From Haliea sp. (GTDB taxonomy: Bacteria > Pseudomonadota > Gammaproteobacteria > Pseudomonadales > Halieaceae): a stretch of DNA of 64,000 nucleotides. How positions within the stretch are numbered: the first letter of the stretch is position 1; each line of letters begins with the position of its first letter. This document shows positions 18,043 to 26,738 of this stretch, in pieces. Where the stretch lies: NCBI GenBank assembly GCA_002692965.1, contig NZNC01000015.1, positions 620,001-684,000 of the forward strand. The letters are read 5' to 3'. Made by a program: the position numbers and the translations under genes. The notes beneath the pieces were generated by a model. That model did no database searches. It had not been told where the DNA came from and worked only from the letters and a program-made list of their open reading frames with translations.

Positions 18043-18702
18043 GTGTCATTACCCCTGCTGGAACAGATCGAGACGCGCCTCGCCGCGCATCGCCCCGGGC
18101 GGCCCTGGCTGCGCCGGCTGATGCAGCGTTCCGCGGTCGCCATCATTTTGCAGGTCAGGACGGGGGAGCTGCATATTCTAATGATCAAGCGGGCGGAAAG
18201 GGAAGGCGATCCCTGGTCGGGTCACATGGCCTTCCCCGGCGGACGCCGTGAGCCCGGCGACGCCCACGGGTATGACACCGCCCTGCGCGAGACCCGGGAG
18301 GAAATCGGCCTCGACCTCAGGCGCCACGGTCGCTGTATCGGCCGCCTGTCCGATGTCAATGCACGCTCGGGCAGGCGGCGTCGCCTGGGCATGGCGGTCA
18401 GCCCCTTCGTGTTTGTCCTGGCCCCGGACGAACATCCGCCTTTGCACCTGAATCACGAGGTGGCCGAGGTGGTGTGGGTGCCGCTGGAATTCCTGCTCGA
18501 CGACGCCAATCGTCAGAGTATGCGCTGGCAGCACCGGCGACTGACGCTCAAGATGCCCTGCTATTTCTGGGGCGAGCGGCGGATTTGGGGGCTGTCACTG
18601 TCGATGTTGGATGAGCTGATGGCGCTGCTTGCGGCGGAGCGTTCATCGACTGCCGGGGCGGGGGTTCAAGCCTTGCCCAGGAAACGCGTATCCGGCCGAT
18701 AG
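18043..18702 (+). CDS. Nudix hydrolase, CoA pyrophosphatase-like
   Basis: A 219-residue hydrolase with a Nudix box variant AFPGGRREPGD followed by ALRETREEIGLDL (about residues 63-88), the spacing seen in the YeaB/NudL coenzyme-A pyrophosphatase group. That group cleaves CoA to 4'-phosphopantetheine and 3',5'-ADP. The HMAFPGG start and the later HEVAEVVWVPLEFLL segment fit. The start is GTG at 18043. The last 37 bases overlap the 3' end of the convergent flgN gene. The substrate is inferred from the family only. Confidence 0.82.
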   Translation: MSLPLLEQIETRLAAHRPGRPWLRRLMQRSAVAIILQVRTGELHILMIKRAEREGDPWSGHMAFPGGRREPGDAHGYDTALRETREEIGLDLRRHGRCIGRLSDVNARSGRRRRLGMAVSPFVFVLAPDEHPPLHLNHEVAEVVWVPLEFLLDDANRQSMRWQHRRLTLKMPCYFWGERRIWGLSLSMLDELMALLAAERSSTAGAGVQALPRKRVSGR

Positions 18703-19115
18703 CTGGCCTGCCCGTCGCTGGTATAGAGGCTTTTTTCCCGGGTGTTGTGGCGAAGGATGCTGATCGCCTCCCGGGTGCGTGCCTGCAGGCCCTGGATGAT
18801 CTGGCCATTCTGGCGGTTGTATTCCTGGCAGTCGTGCGCCAGTTCGATGGCACGCTCACGCAGCTGTCGACTGTGTGCCGGCAGCGTTTCCAGCCACTGG
18901 GCCGGACTCTGCCCCGCCGGGAGGAGTAGGTTCAGCTCGCTTTCGAGGGCGTTGTAGTGCTCGAGCAGGGCCTGCTTCTCAAGGGTCCACCTTTCCAGAG
19001 CGGCAGTATCGTTGTCGCGCAGGGCCTGGTTTTCATGCGTCAGAGCTTGCTTCAGCTGTTCCAGTACTGTCAGTTGCCGCCCCAGGCAGTCCCGTGCCGC
19101 CAGCTCCTCCTGCAT
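18666..19115 (-). CDS. flgN: FlgN, chaperone for FlgK and FlgL
   Basis: This 149-residue, almost entirely helical protein (LEQLKQALTHENQALRDNDTAALERW) has the length and heptad pattern of FlgN and the typical C-terminal YTSDGQAS segment. FlgN keeps the hook-junction proteins FlgK and FlgL in an export-ready state in the cytoplasm. It begins one base after the flgM stop, so the two are coupled. Sequence conservation in the family is low; the identification rests largely on position and pattern. Its 3' end overlaps the Nudix gene. Confidence 0.88.
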   Translation of the reverse strand: MQEELAARDCLGRQLTVLEQLKQALTHENQALRDNDTAALERWTLEKQALLEHYNALESELNLLLPAGQSPAQWLETLPAHSRQLRERAIELAHDCQEYNRQNGQIIQGLQARTREAISILRHNTREKSLYTSDGQASYRPDTRFLGKA

Positions 19116-19116
19116 G

Positions 19117-19431
19117 TCAGTAGAGCTCCCGCTCCACCTGAATCAGAGCGTCGGCAATACGCCCTGGGTTGACCTCGTAACGCCCCTCGGCAATGGCCTG
19201 GCGCAAAGCCTCAACGCGTTCGCTATCCACCTCCGGCAGGGTTTCGAGCTGTTCTTCCAGGCGCATCAGCTCGCTCGCGGTGCGAGTGACCGTCACGGCT
19301 TCGTCGCCCCGGCTGTTTGCGCGCTGGGTATTGCTGCCCCGGGCTTCCGCAGCGACGGGCGCGGTTCCGCTACCGGGGCGTACCGTATCCAGTTGGGCTT
19401 TTATTCCCGCGCTTTGGTCAATGGGGTTCAT
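19117..19431 (-). CDS. flgM: FlgM, anti-sigma28 factor
   Basis: A 104-residue protein with the conserved FlgM C-terminal helices (SERVEALRQAIAEGRYEVNPGRIADALI) that clamp FliA, behind a disordered, polar N-terminal half that serves as export signal. It blocks late gene expression until the hook-basal body exports it. A sigma28 promoter lies just upstream (19479-19505), so FliA drives its own inhibitor. flgN follows. Confidence 0.94.
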   Translation of the reverse strand: MNPIDQSAGIKAQLDTVRPGSGTAPVAAEARGSNTQRANSRGDEAVTVTRTASELMRLEEQLETLPEVDSERVEALRQAIAEGRYEVNPGRIADALIQVERELY

Positions 19432-19478
19432 GGGGGCTTACCTGCTCGTTTCTCTGCGCGATCCTGCGTACAGGAGAG

Positions 19479-19505
19479 TTAGCGACCGCTGTCACGAAAA
19501 GTTTA
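19479..19505 (-). promoter_or_regulatory. Sigma28 (FliA) promoter for flgM-flgN
   Basis: Read on the minus strand: TAAACTTT, 11 bases, GTCGCTAA. The classic sigma28 consensus is TAAAGTTT-N11-GCCGATAA. The -10 octamer is identical to that of the fliC promoter at 30940-30947. It lies about 48 bases before the flgM ATG. Confidence 0.85.
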
Positions 19506-19524
19506 GCACAGGGGTAAAAGGCCA

Positions 19525-20247
19525 TCAGTCGACCCGCACGGCACCGCTATCGGTCACCACGCCCTCGACCCGTCGACCGGTGCGGGTGTTGATGACCACC
19601 AGGCGGTCGCCGACGGCGGCGTGACTGCTGGCCTTGCCCTGCATGTGGACCTCCAGCCCCGCTCTCCCGCTGACCAGCGTCACGGTCTGGCCCCGCTCAA
19701 TGATCCGGGGTGCGCTGACATCGTGATGGTTCAGCGCTGCCCCGGCTGGCTTGTCGCGGTCGAGGGCCTTGCCCACCGCCAGTGCCGGATCGCGGATCAC
19801 GCTGCCGTGGTCACTGGACAGCGGCCGGCTCTCCTGGCGGAGGTCCCCGGCAGAGAGCACGGTTCCCCGGGGCAGATTGGTGCGGAGCACCGTCACGTCC
19901 ACCTGTGCCACGACCTCCAGGCGCACATAAATGGCCCAGGGGACACTGCCGGTGCAGCGCACACCGATGTTGGTGTTGCCCAGCACGGGTGCATTGGCGT
20001 TGATCTCAGTCTTCAGGGGCTGGTCACAGGCGGCGAGGCGCAGCCTGGGGTCCATGGGCCGCGCGCGGGCCGCGACCCGGCGGTAACCGGCGGCCCTGGC
20101 TGCCGCGAGGGCGGTTTCCCGTGCCGCTTCGGCGACCTGGCCCAGGTCCTGTATGTCCTGCGTGGCCCCGGCACTGGCGGTCACCGCGCTGCCGCAAAGC
20201 CAGATCAGGGCCCCCCAGGTCAGCCATTGTCGCGGGCTGATACGCAT
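19525..20247 (-). CDS. flgA: FlgA, P-ring assembly chaperone
   Basis: FlgA is a periplasmic helper for polymerising FlgI into the P ring. The ATG at 20247 gives 240 residues with a signal peptide (WLTWGALIWLCGSAVTASAG) and a good AGGCGAGAAAGG ribosome region; the longer open frame to 20352 would bury it. The C-terminal SAF/FlgA domain has VLRTNLPRGTVLSAGDL and ends KASSHAAVGDRLVVINTRTG. It lies 93 bases upstream of flgM on the same strand. A sigma54 promoter at 20302-20317 faces it. Confidence 0.95.
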   Translation of the reverse strand: MRISPRQWLTWGALIWLCGSAVTASAGATQDIQDLGQVAEAARETALAAARAAGYRRVAARARPMDPRLRLAACDQPLKTEINANAPVLGNTNIGVRCTGSVPWAIYVRLEVVAQVDVTVLRTNLPRGTVLSAGDLRQESRPLSSDHGSVIRDPALAVGKALDRDKPAGAALNHHDVSAPRIIERGQTVTLVSGRAGLEVHMQGKASSHAAVGDRLVVINTRTGRRVEGVVTDSGAVRVD

Positions 20248-20301
20248 ACCTTTCTCGCCTCCCTCGCCAGGCGACAGTAATCCGTCGCTCCACAGGATCG
20301 A

Positions 20302-20317
20302 TGCAGGGTTTGTGCCA
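20302..20317 (-). promoter_or_regulatory. Sigma54 promoter for flgA
   Basis: On the minus strand the site reads TGGCACAAACCCTGCA: a perfect -24 TGGCAC, and a -12 GC at the required 12-base distance (CTGCA against TTGCA). The predicted start is about 43 bases before the flgA ATG. It is divergent from the flgB promoter. Confidence 0.75.
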
Positions 20318-20444
20318 CAGGTGCCGGAGGGGGTGAACAGCGGTGGCAACATTTGCCGCCCGAGCGGCGCCGGCTGCGCCCGGAGCTTGCCGCCATTGCC
20401 TTCGCTTATTGCATATCCTGTTGAAATTTAAAGAGTTATCTATG

Positions 20445-20460
20445 TGGCATGAATTTTGTA
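20445..20460 (+). promoter_or_regulatory. Probable sigma54 promoter for the flgBCDEFGHIJKL operon
   Basis: TGGCATGAATTTTGTA has a good -24 element and a -12 element with GT in place of GC at the correct distance. It lies in an AT-rich patch about 70 bases before the flgB ATG. One key base deviates, so it may be weaker or activator-dependent. Confidence 0.55.
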
Positions 20461-20530
20461 TTCACTTTGGCTAGCGAGAATTTTTGCCCGGCCAGCGGCT
20501 TGGGCCGGCGAGAGACGGAGGAAAACGGCG

Positions 20531-20920
20531 ATGAGTTTTACTGACCGGATTTTTGACACATCCAGCCAGGCCCTGATGTTGCGGGCCCAGCGCTCATCCC
20601 TGCTGGCCGCGAATCTGGCGAATGCCGATACCCCCGGCTATAAGGCGAGGGACATTGATTTTTCCGCCGCCATGCGCGGTGCCGAAGTCGCGCTATCCGG
20701 GGCGGTTCGGCGTACCGATGCCCGCCACCTGGATAGTGCCTCCGCGACCGGGGCAAAAGTGATGTACCGCCAGCCGTTGCAGGCCTCCGTCAATGGCAAC
20801 ACCGTGGAAGTGCACCGGGAGCAGCTCGCGTTCATGGATAACGCTATCCGCTACCAGGCCAGCCTGGGTTTTCTGGATTCGCGCATCAAGAGCGTGCGCT
20901 CCGCGCTGAGAGGGGAGTAA
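20531..20920 (+). CDS. flgB: FlgB, proximal rod protein
   Basis: FlgB forms part of the proximal rod inside the periplasm. The 129-residue protein has the flagellar rod signature LLAANLANADTPGYKARDIDF near the N-terminus and a C-terminal helix (QLAFMDNAIRYQASLGFLDSRIK) that packs into the rod. The ATG at 20531 is preceded by GGAGG; the longer frame from 20456 lacks family similarity. First gene of a ten-kilobase flg operon. Confidence 0.97.
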   Translation: MSFTDRIFDTSSQALMLRAQRSSLLAANLANADTPGYKARDIDFSAAMRGAEVALSGAVRRTDARHLDSASATGAKVMYRQPLQASVNGNTVEVHREQLAFMDNAIRYQASLGFLDSRIKSVRSALRGE

Positions 20921-20923
20921 GCC

Positions 20924-21331
20924 ATGTCGCTGTTTGCAACCATGGGTGTCGCCAGCTCTGCCCTCGACGCCCAAAGTATTCGGCTGAATACCATCGCCAG
21001 CAATCTGGCCAATGCCAATGTGGTGTCTGGAAGTGCCGAGCAGGTCTATCGTGCCCGTCATCCGGTATTTTCCGCGGTACTTTCAGAGGTGGATGGTGCC
21101 AGCCGGGGTGTGCGTGTCGCGGGAATTGCGGAGTCGACGCTGCCTGCCGTGCGCGAGTATGCCCCCGGTCATCCGCTGGCGGACCCCGGCGGATTCATCT
21201 ACCGCCCCGCCATTGACCAGGTGCAGGAGATGGCCGGTATGACCGCCGCCGCCAGGGCTTTCGAGAACGGAGTGCAGGTCATCGAGACCACCAAGCAGCT
21301 CGCGCTGCGCACACTCACATTGGGTCGCTGA
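20924..21331 (+). CDS. flgC: FlgC, proximal rod protein
   Basis: FlgC is the second proximal rod subunit. It has 135 residues, with RLNTIASNLANANVVSG as rod signature near the N-terminus, the conserved ARHPVFSAVL segment, and a C-terminal EMAGMTAAARAFENGVQVIETTKQL helix. It starts three bases after flgB. Complete and ordinary. Confidence 0.97.
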   Translation: MSLFATMGVASSALDAQSIRLNTIASNLANANVVSGSAEQVYRARHPVFSAVLSEVDGASRGVRVAGIAESTLPAVREYAPGHPLADPGGFIYRPAIDQVQEMAGMTAAARAFENGVQVIETTKQLALRTLTLGR

Positions 21332-21345
21332 CAGGGAAGCCGGAC

Positions 21346-22038
21346 ATGACGACGATCAACCCTCTGGATCAGTACGGTGCCGCCGCGCGCTCGGCGGGTG
21401 GCGCGGCGCGTTCGGTGGAAGACATGGGCTCGCAGGATTTCCTGGAGTTGATGGTGGCGCAATTGCAGAACCAGGATCCGACCAGTCCCATGGACAACAT
21501 GCAGTTCATGAGTGAGCTGGCGCAGTTCGGCACGGTATCCGGTATCCAGGAACTCAACGAGAGCTTCAATGGCTTGGCGGGGTCGCTGGCATCCAGCCAG
21601 AACCTGCAGGCTGTGAGCATGGTTGGTCGCGATGTCATGGTGGACTCCAATGTGGGGCTGCTGCGGCAGGTCGATGGCGCCGCCGAAGACGCGCAGCTGG
21701 CCCTGGATGCGACTGTCGAGCTGCCGGCGGGCAGCAGTGCCGCCACCCTGTATATCACCGACATGGCGGGCCGGTTGGTGTACAGCGGCGCCTTGCCCCA
21801 GGGGGGAGGAGAGCTGCCGGTGCGATGGGATGGTCTCGACAGCAGTGGCCAAGCGGTCGACCCGGGGCTCTATCGGGTTTCGGCTGCGGCTCTGGTCAAC
21901 GGTCAGAGCCAGGCCTTGAGTGTGTACGCCCACCAAAGGGTGGAGTCGGTGTCACTGCCTGCCGGTGGTGGTGGCGCGACACTGCAGCTGTCGGACGGGC
22001 AGAGCGTGGAAGTCGATGAGGTGCGGGCCTTCCTCTGA
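21346..22038 (+). CDS. flgD: FlgD, hook cap / scaffold
   Basis: FlgD caps the growing hook and is lost when the filament junction is added. The 230-residue protein has DFLELMVAQLQNQDPTSPMD, the N-terminal FlgD signature, followed by a FlgD Ig-like/Tudor domain (ELPVRWDGLDSSGQAVDPGLY). It starts 14 bases after flgC. It needs FliK and FlgE for hook completion. Confidence 0.96.
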   Translation: MTTINPLDQYGAAARSAGGAARSVEDMGSQDFLELMVAQLQNQDPTSPMDNMQFMSELAQFGTVSGIQELNESFNGLAGSLASSQNLQAVSMVGRDVMVDSNVGLLRQVDGAAEDAQLALDATVELPAGSSAATLYITDMAGRLVYSGALPQGGGELPVRWDGLDSSGQAVDPGLYRVSAAALVNGQSQALSVYAHQRVESVSLPAGGGGATLQLSDGQSVEVDEVRAFL

Positions 22039-22063
22039 GGGCGGCGCCGAACAGCAGGGTTTG

Positions 22064-22079
22064 CCGTACGCCGGTACGG
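22064..22079 (+). other. Hairpin between flgD and flgE
   Basis: CCGTAC-GCCG-GTACGG gives a six-base-pair stem with a four-base loop, 21 bases before the flgE ATG. No U-run follows, so it is more likely an mRNA-processing or attenuation element that sets flgE level than a full terminator. Confidence 0.35.
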
Positions 22080-22100
22080 TTACAGTCAGGAGAATGAGAG

Positions 22101-23366
22101 ATGGCCTTCGATACAGCAATTTCCGGGATTAATGCGGCGACGACCGACCTGAACGTCATTAGCAACAATATCGCCAATGCCTCGACAGTGGGCTTCAAGA
22201 GCTCCCGTGCGGAGTTTGCCGACGTCTACGCCAGCAGCCTGCTGGGCGGAGGGGCAAACGCCGTGGGCAAGGGTGTGAGTCTGGTGAATGTGAGTCAGGA
22301 GTTCAGTCAGGGCAATATCAGCTTTACCGACAATGCCCTGGACCTGGCGATCAACGGCGGTGGCTTTTTCCAGGTCAGTCAGGCCGGGGCCAAGCAGTAC
22401 ACCCGGGCCGGTGCCTTTCAGATCGACAGCCAGGGTTATGTCGTCAGCAGCAAGGGTGCGCGGCTGCAGGGCTTTGAGGTCAGCCGCAGCGGCGAGGTGA
22501 CGGGGCAGGTCGGGGATATCCGTATCGATACCTCGCTGATCGACCCGAACCCCACCGCCCTGGTGGATCTCTCCGCCAACCTGGATTCTCGCGAGGCGCA
22601 ACCGTCGACGCCCTTTGGGGGGCCCTTTGATGCCTTCGCCTCGCCACCCACCGCGCCCGACCCCGCGTCCTACAACGCCACGACCTCTACCACGGTCTAC
22701 GACGGCCTGGGCAATGCCCACGTGCTCAGCCTCTACTATGTCAAGACCGCCAACCCCAACGAGTGGGAAGTGCACTCCATGATTGACGGGGTGACCACTT
22801 CGGGCCCGGACACCCTGACCTTCCAGTCCAACGGGCAGTTCGATCCCGCCTCCCTGCCGGTTGACATCAACATCACCGGCTGGCAGCCGCTGAACGCTGC
22901 CGGCGCATCCACCGGCGCCGCTGCCCAGGACATCACGCTTTCCCTGTCGGATACCACCCAGTTCGGAGTTGCGTTCGCGGTAGACAGCATCGTCCAGGAT
23001 GGCTTTGGCCCGGGCCAGTTGCGCGGCCTGGAAATCGACGAAAGCGGTGTCGTGTTCGCTCGCTTTACCAACGGCGAGTCGCGTGCCCTGTCGCAGATTG
23101 CCCTTGCGGACTTCAACAATGTCAACGGCCTGCAGTCGGTCGGGGACTCGAATTGGGTCGAGACCTTTTCCTCCGGCGTGCCCAATGTCGGTACGCCGGG
23201 TACCTCCGGTCTTGGCCTGGTGCAGTCCGCCGCGCTGGAGGAATCCAATGTGGAGATTACCGCGCAGCTGGTGGAGCTGATCGTGGCCCAGCGCAACTTC
23301 CAGGCCAATGCCCAGGTGATCCAGGCCGAGGACGCCATCACCCAGACCGTTATCAATCTCCGCTGA
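22101..23366 (+). CDS. flgE: FlgE, hook protein
   Basis: FlgE polymerises into the curved hook joining rod and filament. The 421-residue protein has the N-terminal LNVISNNIANASTVGFKSSR signature, the SFTDNALDLAINGGGFF block near residue 73, and the C-terminal VEITAQLVELIVAQRNFQAN helix. Length is typical of the shorter FlgE type. A GGAGAAT ribosome site precedes the ATG. It lies 62 bases after flgD with a hairpin in the gap. Confidence 0.97.
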   Translation: MAFDTAISGINAATTDLNVISNNIANASTVGFKSSRAEFADVYASSLLGGGANAVGKGVSLVNVSQEFSQGNISFTDNALDLAINGGGFFQVSQAGAKQYTRAGAFQIDSQGYVVSSKGARLQGFEVSRSGEVTGQVGDIRIDTSLIDPNPTALVDLSANLDSREAQPSTPFGGPFDAFASPPTAPDPASYNATTSTTVYDGLGNAHVLSLYYVKTANPNEWEVHSMIDGVTTSGPDTLTFQSNGQFDPASLPVDINITGWQPLNAAGASTGAAAQDITLSLSDTTQFGVAFAVDSIVQDGFGPGQLRGLEIDESGVVFARFTNGESRALSQIALADFNNVNGLQSVGDSNWVETFSSGVPNVGTPGTSGLGLVQSAALEESNVEITAQLVELIVAQRNFQANAQVIQAEDAITQTVINLR

Positions 23367-23385
23367 TTACTGAGGGCCCGTCGCG

Positions 23386-24120
23386 ATGGATCATCTGGTA
23401 TATCTGGCAGCTTCGGGCGCGGCCACCGTGGGCGAGCTGCAGGCAGCAGTCAGCCACAACCTGGCGAACCTTTCGACGCCTGGCTTCAAGGCAGACCTGG
23501 TGCGCGCGGAGAGCCGCTACCTGGCCGGTGGCGGCTTGGCCAGCCGTGGCTTTGCCAGCGGCCTTCGCCAGGGAGCCGATCTCGAGCCGGGCCCGGTTCA
23601 GAGTACTGGCCGGGACCTGGATGTGGCGGTGGAGGGGCGTGGCTGGATCGCCGTGCTCGGTGCGGATGGCACCGAGGCCCTGAGTCGTCGCGGTGACCTG
23701 CGTGTGGATGCCTTCGGTCAATTGACCAATGGTGCCGGCCAGCTGGTGCTGGGCAACGCGGGACCAGTGGCCCTGCCACCCTACGATGCCGTCGCCATCG
23801 GCACGGACGGTACGATTTCCATCGTGCCCCAGGGGGGCGACCCGAACACCCAGGTGGCGGTGGACCGCATTCGCCTGGTCGACCCCGATCCTGCGGATCT
23901 GGTCAAGGGCGAGGACGGTTTGTTTCGCAGCCCCGCACCCTTGCAGGCGGACGCGGCAGTGGCGTTGACACCGGGCTCCCTGGAGGGCAGCAACGTAAGC
24001 GCCATTGGGGGAATGGTGCGGATGATAGAGCTGTCCCGCCAGTTTGAAAGTCAGGTGAGATTGATCAGTCTCGCCCGTGAAATGGATACCTCCTCAGCCC
24101 GCCTGATGAGCGTGGAGTGA
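23386..24120 (+). CDS. flgF: FlgF, rod protein
   Basis: FlgF is a proximal/middle rod subunit between FlgC and FlgG. The 244-residue protein has [19 protein letters not shown] near the N-terminus, the [16 protein letters not shown] block and ends with the [18 protein letters not shown] helix. It follows flgE by 19 bases and precedes flgG by 19. Ordinary length. Confidence 0.96.
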   Translation: MDHLVYLAASGAATVGELQAAVSHNLANLSTPGFKADLVRAESRYLAGGGLASRGFASGLRQGADLEPGPVQSTGRDLDVAVEGRGWIAVLGADGTEALSRRGDLRVDAFGQLTNGAGQLVLGNAGPVALPPYDAVAIGTDGTISIVPQGGDPNTQVAVDRIRLVDPDPADLVKGEDGLFRSPAPLQADAAVALTPGSLEGSNVSAIGGMVRMIELSRQFESQVRLISLAREMDTSSARLMSVE

Positions 24121-24139
24121 GGCCGCCAGGAGAAACGTC

Positions 24140-24925
24140 ATGAGTCAGTCACTGTGGATTTCCAAGACCGGTCTGGATGCGCAGCAGACGCGCATGTCGA
24201 CCATCGCCAATAACCTGGCCAACGTCGGCACCACGGGTTTCAAGCGCAGTCGCGCCATTTTCGAGGATCTGCTGTACCAGAATGTCAGGCAGGTCGGCTC
24301 ACAGACCTCGCAGGACACCCTGCTGCCCTCCGGGCTTCAGGTCGGCACGGGGGTGCGTGTTGTCGCCACCGAGAAGCTGTTTACCCAGGGCAATTTGAAC
24401 AAGACTGACAACAGCCTCGATGTGGCGATCCAGGGCAGGGGGTTCTTCGAAATCCTGCTGCCTGATGGTACCCAGGCATACACCCGCGACGGCTCGTTCC
24501 AGATCAATGACCAGGGGGTGGTTGTCACCTCCAGCGGCTTTGAGCTGCAGCCGCCGATCACCATCCCCCAGGATGCGACCTCGGTCAGCATCGGGGGTGA
24601 CGGTACGGTGTCTGTTTCGGTGCCGGGCACCGCCGCAGCCACGCAAGTCGGGTCGCTGCAGCTGGTGGACTTCATCAATCCCGCGGGCCTGCAGGCGCGC
24701 GGCCAGAACCTGTTTGTGGAGTCGGGAGCCAGCGGAGCCCCCCAGCCCGGCAACCCCGGTGTCAATGGCCTGGGAACCGTCGTGCAGGGTTACGTCGAGA
24801 GTTCCAACGTCAATGTGGTGGAAGAGCTGGTCAACATGATCGAGACCCAGCGCGCCTACGAGATGAACTCAAAGGCCATTTCCACGGCCGACCAGATGCT
24901 CCAGTTCGTGTCCAACAACCTGTGA
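24140..24925 (+). CDS. flgG: FlgG, distal rod protein
   Basis: FlgG builds the distal rod that crosses the P and L rings. It has 261 residues with [20 protein letters not shown], the [15 protein letters not shown] block, and a C-terminal [20 protein letters not shown] helix, all textbook FlgG. A GGAG site precedes the ATG. Confidence 0.98.
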   Translation: MSQSLWISKTGLDAQQTRMSTIANNLANVGTTGFKRSRAIFEDLLYQNVRQVGSQTSQDTLLPSGLQVGTGVRVVATEKLFTQGNLNKTDNSLDVAIQGRGFFEILLPDGTQAYTRDGSFQINDQGVVVTSSGFELQPPITIPQDATSVSIGGDGTVSVSVPGTAAATQVGSLQLVDFINPAGLQARGQNLFVESGASGAPQPGNPGVNGLGTVVQGYVESSNVNVVEELVNMIETQRAYEMNSKAISTADQMLQFVSNNL

Positions 24926-24941
24926 TGATGGAGGTGGCGGC

Positions 24942-25619
24942 ATGATGTGGCGCGTTGGGTTGATGCTTGGGGTGTTGGGGCTTGCGGGCTGTGCCGGCGT
25001 GCCCGAGGACAGCCACCCCCTCTATGGGCCGATCGAACCCATCGTCTACCCGGATGCGGCACCGGCGGTGAGTCAGGGCGGTGTGTTTCAGCCGGTTGGC
25101 CACCTGTCACTGTTCAGCGATACCCGTGCACACCGTGTCGGCGACATTGTCAGCGTGGTGCTGGTGGAAGCCACCGATGCCAGCAAGAGTGCCAATACTG
25201 CCCTGGACAAGGCCAGCGGCCTGGATATGCCCAGCCCCACGCTGTTCGGTCAGCCGGTGACCATCAATGGCCGCTATGATCTGGGGGTGGATGTGGCTAC
25301 ATCCGGCAGTTTTGAGGGGGAAGCCTCGAGCAACCAGCGCAACAGTCTGCAGGGCTCCATCGCCGTGCAGGTGGCCCGGGTGCTGCCCAATGGCAACCTC
25401 TACGTCCAGGGTGAAAAATGGATCCGCATCAACCAGGGCGACGAGTACATCCGCTTGCGCGGCATTATTCGTCCCGAGGATCTTGGTCCCGACAACACCA
25501 TTGCCTCCACTCGTATCGCCGATGCCCGGATTTCCTATGCCGGCAAGGGGGCGGGGAACGAGAGCAATACGCCAGGCTGGCTTACGCGCTTTTTCCTGAG
25601 CCCGCTGATGCCCTTTTGA
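24942..25619 (+). CDS. flgH: FlgH, L-ring lipoprotein
   Basis: FlgH forms the outer-membrane L ring. The 225-residue protein has a lipoprotein signal peptide with a GLAGC lipobox (Cys about residue 17), the conserved [18 protein letters not shown] segment, and ends [11 protein letters not shown]-type sequence ([20 protein letters not shown]). It starts 16 bases after flgG. Confidence 0.97.
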   Translation: MMWRVGLMLGVLGLAGCAGVPEDSHPLYGPIEPIVYPDAAPAVSQGGVFQPVGHLSLFSDTRAHRVGDIVSVVLVEATDASKSANTALDKASGLDMPSPTLFGQPVTINGRYDLGVDVATSGSFEGEASSNQRNSLQGSIAVQVARVLPNGNLYVQGEKWIRINQGDEYIRLRGIIRPEDLGPDNTIASTRIADARISYAGKGAGNESNTPGWLTRFFLSPLMPF

Positions 25620-25629
25620 GGACCGAACC

Positions 25630-26736
25630 ATGCGACATCTTGTTCTGCTCCTGAGTTGTCTGCTGCTGGCCCTGCCGGCGCAGGCCACGCGCATCAAGGA
25701 CATTACCTCGGTGAGTGGAGTGCGCAGTAACCAACTGATTGGTTACGGCCTGGTGGTCGGTCTCGAGGGGACGGGCGACCAGACCACGCAGACCCCCTTT
25801 ACCATACAGAGTATCAAGAGCATGTTGACCAATCTCGGCGTCAATGTGCCTGAGGGGGTCAATGCCCAGCTCAAGAACGTTGCGGCGGTGATGGTCCACG
25901 CTGAGCTGCCGCCCTTCGCCAAGCCCGGGCAGACGATCGATGTCACGGTGTCTTCCCTGGGCAATGCTGACAGCCTTCGTGGCGGCACCCTGCTGATGAC
26001 GCCCCTGAAAGCAGTGGATGGTGAGATCTATGCGCTGGCCCAGGGCTCCCTGCTGGTGAGCGGGTTTGGCGCCGAGGGTGCCGATGGCTCCCGGGTGACG
26101 GTGAATGTTCAGAGTGCCGGCAGAATCCCCAATGGCGCCACGGTTGAGCGCACGGTCCCGTCTACCTTTGCCGAGGCGCCCTCACTGATGTTTAACCTGA
26201 ACGCGCCGGACTTCACTACGGCGCAGCGGGTCGCGACCACCATCAACACTCATCTCGGGCCGGGCACCGCCGCGCCGGTGGACGCCACTTCGGTGGAAGT
26301 CAGTGCGCCCGAAGGGCGGGCAGAGCGCATCGCCTTCCTGTCGATCGTTGAGAATCTTCAGGTGAGCCCGGATGCGGCGCCCGCTCGGGTGGTGGTCAAT
26401 TCCCGCAGCGGCACCATTGTTATCGGCAACGAGGTGCGGGTGGAGCGGGCAGCGGTTGCCCACGGCAACCTGGTGGTGACAGTGTCCGAGGATTTCGAGG
26501 TCAGCCAGCCGGCGCCCTTTACCCGAAGCCCCGGCGCGGCCACGGCGGTGGTGCCCGACTCGGAAGTGACGGTCGAGACCGAAGATGCGCGCATGTTCCT
26601 GCTGGAGCCGGGTGTGACGCTGCAGGAGCTGGTGACCGCCGTAAACAATGTCGGGGCAGCACCGGGTGATTTGATTGCCATTCTGGAAGCGCTGCAGCAG
26701 GCGGGCGCCCTGCGCGCGCAACTGATCGTGATCTGA
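25630..26736 (+). CDS. flgI: FlgI, P-ring protein
   Basis: FlgI is the periplasmic P-ring subunit, assembled with FlgA help. The 368-residue protein has a cleavable signal peptide ([13 protein letters not shown]), the [20 protein letters not shown] start of the mature protein, and the C-terminal [18 protein letters not shown] and [20 protein letters not shown] blocks. It starts 10 bases after flgH. Confidence 0.98.
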   Translation: MRHLVLLLSCLLLALPAQATRIKDITSVSGVRSNQLIGYGLVVGLEGTGDQTTQTPFTIQSIKSMLTNLGVNVPEGVNAQLKNVAAVMVHAELPPFAKPGQTIDVTVSSLGNADSLRGGTLLMTPLKAVDGEIYALAQGSLLVSGFGAEGADGSRVTVNVQSAGRIPNGATVERTVPSTFAEAPSLMFNLNAPDFTTAQRVATTINTHLGPGTAAPVDATSVEVSAPEGRAERIAFLSIVENLQVSPDAAPARVVVNSRSGTIVIGNEVRVERAAVAHGNLVVTVSEDFEVSQPAPFTRSPGAATAVVPDSEVTVETEDARMFLLEPGVTLQELVTAVNNVGAAPGDLIAILEALQQAGALRAQLIVI

Positions 26737-26738
26737 GC

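Noticed and set aside
20337-20360. Second sigma54 promoter for flgB at GTGGCAACATTTGCC
   Set aside because: The GG to GC distance is 10 bases, not the required 12.
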